NCBI GenBank assembly: GCA_944385595.1 | Contig: CALWXY010000052.1 | Span: 1-14,314 of the forward strand | DNA: 14,314 nucleotides | Source of the DNA: an uncultured Oscillospiraceae bacterium | GTDB lineage: Bacteria > Bacillota > Clostridia > Oscillospirales > Oscillospiraceae | Direction of reading: 5' to 3' | Part shown: positions 13,612-14,314 of the stretch, piece after piece | Numbering within the stretch: position 1 is the first letter of the stretch | Layout: each line of letters starts with the position of its first letter | Translations under genes and position numbers: made by a program | The notes under the pieces: model-generated | The model's database searches: none | The model's input: the letters and a program-made list of their open reading frames with translations, nothing else | What the model was told of the DNA's origin: nothing

Positions 13612-14314
13612 TTAGGCCGCGGAGCTCTGCCAGCCGCTGTGGATGAGGCCGAAGCCCTCCGCCAGCGTGTCTCCGTCGAGCCACGGGGCGATGACGTGCA
13701 GCGCGTAAGCCGCAGTCTCGTCCGCTCCGAGCGTGATGCCGCCGGAGGCGGCGGCCTGCTCGGCCCTGTAATCTCCTGTATAGGTCTCTATTGAAAACAG
13801 CTCGGTGAGCCAGCCGCTGTCGTCGAGATTGGAGAACAGCACGCGGCTCGCCGTGGGAGTTTCCTCCCGCTCTATGTAGATATTGCAGCCCGCCAGCAGG
13901 TCGACCGAGACGTACCAGCCGTCCTCATACGAGTGGTAGGTGGAGACGGCTGTCTCCATGCGTCCGTCGGCGTGGAGGCGCTTCCACTCGAATATCCAGC
14001 GCTCCTCCCCATCCGGCGAGGCGGCGAGGCGCGTCGTGGGTACCTCTGTGATGCCGTCGCCGTTTATGTCCTCGGAGTAGACGGGGTAGCTGCGGGTCGT
14101 GGGGCTGATGCCGGTGCTCGTGGCGGAGATGTTGTGGATCTCCCCGTCGGCGGCGGTGAACACGTCGGTTATTGTGCGGGTGCCCATGTATATGCCCTCG
14201 ACGAACAGGGCGCTCTCGCCCTCGGCGAGCGTGCCGCTCTTCAGCTCGGCGACGGTGTCGAAGCCGCGGCTGAGCTTTGCGCTGCTGAGGAGCACCTCCC
14301 CGTCGGATTTGAGG
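13612..14314 (-). CDS. Unrecognised protein, C-terminal part (5' end outside window)
   Basis: The frame stays open to the right edge of the window (residues before the possible GTG at 14295 read LKSDGE), so the true start lies beyond it; about 233 residues are visible. I do not recognise the family. The sequence is rich in Ser, Thr, Gly, Asp and Glu with few Lys residues, and its alternating hydrophobic pattern suggests beta-structure typical of an exported protein or lipoprotein. A single DINGDGITEVP stretch resembles a calcium-binding DxNxDG loop (EF-hand/dockerin or beta-propeller type). Paired Trp-containing segments (RWIFEWKRL, DGWYVSVDL) follow. No membrane helix is visible in this part, and a signal peptide would be outside the window. 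It ends 14 bases before the response regulator, so it may be co-transcribed and could act with that two-component system in envelope sensing; this is inference from position only. Confidence 0.75.
   Translation of the reverse strand, partial: LKSDGEVLLSSAKLSRGFDTVAELKSGTLAEGESALFVEGIYMGTRTITDVFTAADGEIHNISATSTGISPTTRSYPVYSEDINGDGITEVPTTRLAASPDGEERWIFEWKRLHADGRMETAVSTYHSYEDGWYVSVDLLAGCNIYIEREETPTASRVLFSNLDDSGWLTELFSIETYTGDYRAEQAAASGGITLGADETAAYALHVIAPWLDGDTLAEGFGLIHSGWQSSAA

Overview
The window is GC-rich, with tightly packed, often overlapping genes, strong GGAGG-type ribosome binding sites, and gene families typical of Firmicutes. A chromosome segment from a GC-rich member of the Clostridia (Oscillospiraceae-like gut anaerobe) is the best guess; this is an inference from gene content. 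No transposase, integrase, tRNA, rRNA or CRISPR array is visible. UAG is used as an ordinary stop codon at least once (end of the histidine kinase, 11487-11489), which matters for interpreting an in-frame TAG elsewhere.

Region 1 (1-4109, plus strand) is a VanG/VanC-type (D-Ala-D-Ser) glycopeptide-resistance-like cluster. It holds the C-terminal part of a VanS-like sensor kinase, a hairpin terminator, a D-Ala-D-Ser-type ligase, a VanXY-type D,D-peptidase interrupted by an in-frame TAG straight after its last catalytic histidine, a small left-handed beta-helix (serine-acetyltransferase-like) acyltransferase, and a soluble VanT-like serine/alanine racemase. The last four are joined by ATGA, TGATG and GTGA overlaps, so they form one translationally coupled operon. 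Together they would make D-Ser, make D-Ala-D-Ser and remove D-Ala-D-Ala, apart from the damaged peptidase. Known VanT proteins carry a membrane acyltransferase-type domain fused to the racemase. Here there is no membrane domain, and a separate cytosolic hexapeptide acyltransferase sits directly upstream.

Region 2 (4087-6001) is a regulator/efflux pair: a MarR-type repressor on the plus strand with its own consensus promoter, convergent with a MATE-family efflux transporter. The MATE promoter is a perfect TTGACA-17-TATAAT. It carries two near-identical palindromes, one between -35 and -10 and one at the transcription start, which look like operators for the neighbouring MarR protein.

Region 3 (6002-14314, minus strand) is one long run of housekeeping genes read right to left: an unrecognised protein (5' end outside the window), an OmpR-type response regulator, a sensor histidine kinase, a DUF1385 membrane protein, prmC, recA, recX, rimO and pgsA. 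It ends in a perfect hairpin terminator at 6002-6030. The gaps are from overlapping to about 27 bases, so it is probably one transcription unit that links a two-component system to translation termination, DNA repair, ribosome modification and phospholipid synthesis.
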